From positions 1 to 15,435 of the forward strand of contig JBNLBT010000076.1 in assembly GCA_050303435.1 (NCBI GenBank): a stretch of DNA of 15,435 bases, given 5' to 3'. Position 1 is the stretch's first letter; each line of letters opens with the position of its first letter. The notes beneath the pieces were generated by a model. The model saw nothing but the letters and a program-made list of their open reading frames with translations. It was not told the origin of the DNA and searched no databases. A program made the position numbers and the translations under genes. Of the stretch, positions 13,874-15,435 are shown piece after piece. The DNA comes from JBNLBT01 sp050303435. GTDB taxonomy: Bacteria; Pseudomonadota; Gammaproteobacteria; Xanthomonadales; Marinicellaceae.

Positions 13874-14632
13874 TCAATCGCCGGTCAGGCGCCGCGCGTA
13901 GAGGGCCCGGTAGTGCGGTTCGCACTCGCGCAACACCGCCTGTTCGTGTGCATTCAGGGGGCGCTCGGTTCGCATTTTGGCCGGCGCAGCAAAACCGCGC
14001 GAGCGGGCCACCGAATCGTACCAGTGCGTCGCCCACACGCCATCTGAATCGCGCAGACCCGGCGGCCAGGCCAGCATCCGATCCGTGAATTCAATGTCAA
14101 AGTGGTGGCACAGCGCGCGCAACACCCCGGCCGGATCGGCCAACACGTCGTCGGCGTCAATCACTGGCGGCGGCGCAGCGCCACGCAAACTCACATGGTT
14201 GTACAATGCGGTTTGCTGTGGAAATCCCAGGTCTTCGGCGCTGAAATCCGCTTGCTTGCGGGCGTAGGAGCGGATCACCCGCTCGGGATCGCGAATCAGA
14301 AAACAGTGCGACACCTGCACCAACCAATCTATGCCGGTCTCCGACAGCATGTGGTGACACATGTGTTTTTGGTATTGCACTTCGATGCCGTCCGGCAGCG
14401 GACGCAGCAGTTGTTGCACCACTTCGCGCCAGTCGGTGGGCTGCGATTGCATCACCGCCTCGCCCATCGGGTGCTGTTTGCCTGAATGGTGCAGGTAATG
14501 CGCGTAAAACGGTTCGTCTTCCACCACGCAATCGGGCCGGTTTTCCCAAGCGCGCATCATCGCGGTGGAAATATTGCGCGGACCCGACCACATGGCCAGG
14601 CGCAAAGGGCGGTATCGCCACACATCACTCAC
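13874..14632 (-). CDS. Sulfotransferase-like protein coupled to aminotransferase
   Basis: A 252-residue protein of the sulfotransferase-like group that is recurrently found beside branched-chain aminotransferases. The P-loop is LAMWSGPRNISTAMMRAW (12-29), followed by EDEPFYAHYLHHSG (38-51), both typical of that group. The 3'-phosphate-type segment is HCFLIRDPERVIRSYARK (109-126). It starts at a GTG (14632-14630) that overlaps the aminotransferase TGA by four bases (GTGA). The group's reaction is not established to my knowledge, and sulfation of an amino- or keto-acid-derived compound is only a guess. It faces the sulfotransferase at 13139. It differs from the other four sulfotransferases in this window and may belong to a separate metabolic unit. 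Confidence 0.78.
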   Translation of the reverse strand: MSDVWRYRPLRLAMWSGPRNISTAMMRAWENRPDCVVEDEPFYAHYLHHSGKQHPMGEAVMQSQPTDWREVVQQLLRPLPDGIEVQYQKHMCHHMLSETGIDWLVQVSHCFLIRDPERVIRSYARKQADFSAEDLGFPQQTALYNHVSLRGAAPPPVIDADDVLADPAGVLRALCHHFDIEFTDRMLAWPPGLRDSDGVWATHWYDSVARSRGFAAPAKMRTERPLNAHEQAVLRECEPHYRALYARRLTGD

Positions 14633-15435
14633 GGGCGGTCCGCTTCGCGCACCTGCGCCTCGATCAGATCGCGGTAGTGCGTCTGCAGTCTCGCCGTCAC
14701 CGGGCGCTCCGCTGCGATGCCAATCTCGCGCCCGTCCACCGAACTCACCGGCGTCAGTCCGCCGAAGGTGCCGCTGACAAAGGCTTCATCCGCGCTGTAC
14801 ACATCGAACAGGGAAAAGTTGCGTTGCCGGATGGTCAAACCGTGTTGTTCACACAGTTCAATCACCTTGCTGCGGGTGATGCCGCCCAGGCAATAGTCGC
14901 CGCTGCTGGTCCACACCTCGCCGTCGCGCACAATGAAAAAATGCGTCGAGTTGCAGGTCGCAACAAAACCGTGCGGATCCAGCATCAAGGCCTCATCGGC
15001 GCCGGCCTTGCGCGCCTGGATGCAGGCCAGAATGCAATTGATCTTGGAATGTGAATTGATCTTCTGATCCTGCACATCCGGGTAGCCGCGGCGCACGTGG
15101 GTGGTGAACAAACGCAGTCCGGTTTTCACCTCCGGGGCTTTTTTGTACTCCGCCACAATCACCACCGTGGCACCGGGCAGGGTCACCGCCGGGTCCTGAT
15201 ACGGCGTGGTTTTGACCCCGCGGGTCACCATCAGTCGCATGTGCACGTCGTCGCGCATGTCGTTGGCGCGCAGGGTGTCATACAGGCGTTCACGCAAGGC
15301 CGCCGCGTCCAGACCGATGTCCAGATCCAGCGCCTTCGCGCCCTGCATCAGGCGTTTGAGGTGATCGTCAAGAAACGCGATCACGCCGCGGTGCACGCGC
15401 AGGCCTTCCCACACCCCGTCGCCCAGAATGAAGCC
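14629..15435 (-). CDS. Class IV PLP aminotransferase, branched-chain type (5' end off right edge)
   Basis: 268 residues are visible, starting inside the family motif GFILGDGVWEGLRVHRG, so only a short N-terminal part is missing. Class IV enzymes (branched-chain and D-amino-acid aminotransferases) move amino groups using PLP. Family features are HLKRLMQGAKAL early on, GADEALMLDPHGFV in the middle and GGITRSKVIELC (the PLP-phosphate loop) later. The PLP lysine should lie in DQKINSHSKINC (visible K125 or K131); which of the two is uncertain. By eye, the Glu that normally follows 'G-x-[IV]-x' and contacts the PLP ring nitrogen is Thr here (FVATCNSTHFF). This marks a side branch of the family, so I do not name it ilvE. 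It is coupled by GTGA to the downstream sulfotransferase-like gene. Confidence 0.8.
   Translation of the reverse strand, partial: GFILGDGVWEGLRVHRGVIAFLDDHLKRLMQGAKALDLDIGLDAAALRERLYDTLRANDMRDDVHMRLMVTRGVKTTPYQDPAVTLPGATVVIVAEYKKAPEVKTGLRLFTTHVRRGYPDVQDQKINSHSKINCILACIQARKAGADEALMLDPHGFVATCNSTHFFIVRDGEVWTSSGDYCLGGITRSKVIELCEQHGLTIRQRNFSLFDVYSADEAFVSGTFGGLTPVSSVDGREIGIAAERPVTARLQTHYRDLIEAQVREADRP

Noticed and set aside
13862..13900. Bidirectional terminator between the convergent genes
   Set aside because: Only a four-bp stem (CGCC/GGCG) and no T-tract on either strand.

Overview
The window is a gene-dense, GC-rich stretch of a bacterial chromosome (roughly 60% G+C by eye). It has short intergenic gaps, Sec signal peptides on several products, rho-independent terminators and many 4-20 bp gene overlaps. 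PolA carrying its N-terminal 5' nuclease domain, the secreted VCBS/FG-GAP protein, and a class IV aminotransferase coupled to a sulfotransferase-like gene suggest a proteobacterium, most likely a marine-type gammaproteobacterium. That placement is inference. I see no tRNA, rRNA, CRISPR array, insertion sequence or integrase.

Layout from left to right. (1) polA (minus, 1-1135) runs off the left edge. Its frame switches near base 135 from PolA sequence to something that reads like the C-terminus of a GNAT acetyltransferase, which is either a contig-end chimera or a real recombination. (2) Divergent from polA, a secreted protein with a C-terminal peptidase S74 intramolecular-chaperone domain (plus, 1381-3009) ends in a terminator hairpin that lies inside the 3' end of the next, convergent gene. 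(3) A minus-strand group, read 7948 to 3038, encodes a GT-A-like glycosyltransferase, an FkbM methyltransferase, a secreted VCBS/FG-GAP (CRTAC1-like) protein and a secreted TPR protein. The last three are tightly packed. (4) Divergent from the glycosyltransferase, a plus-strand run (8071-13867) encodes two overlapping sulfotransferases, a separately promoted six-cysteine secreted protein with its own strong terminator, and a three-gene overlapping set: sulfotransferase, LtaS/MdoB-like membrane phosphotransferase, sulfotransferase. (5) On the minus strand, a class IV (branched-chain-type) aminotransferase, cut by the right edge, is coupled by a GTGA overlap to a sulfotransferase-like gene.

Five sulfotransferase-fold genes of at least three types lie within 6.6 kb, together with a glycosyltransferase, an FkbM methyltransferase and a phosphoglycerol-transferase-like enzyme. 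The core 7.0-13.9 kb block therefore reads best as a pathway that decorates a surface glycan, lipid or secreted molecule with sulfate, methyl and possibly phospho-alcohol groups. The product is unknown. No PAPS-synthesis genes, polymerase, flippase or exporter are visible here.
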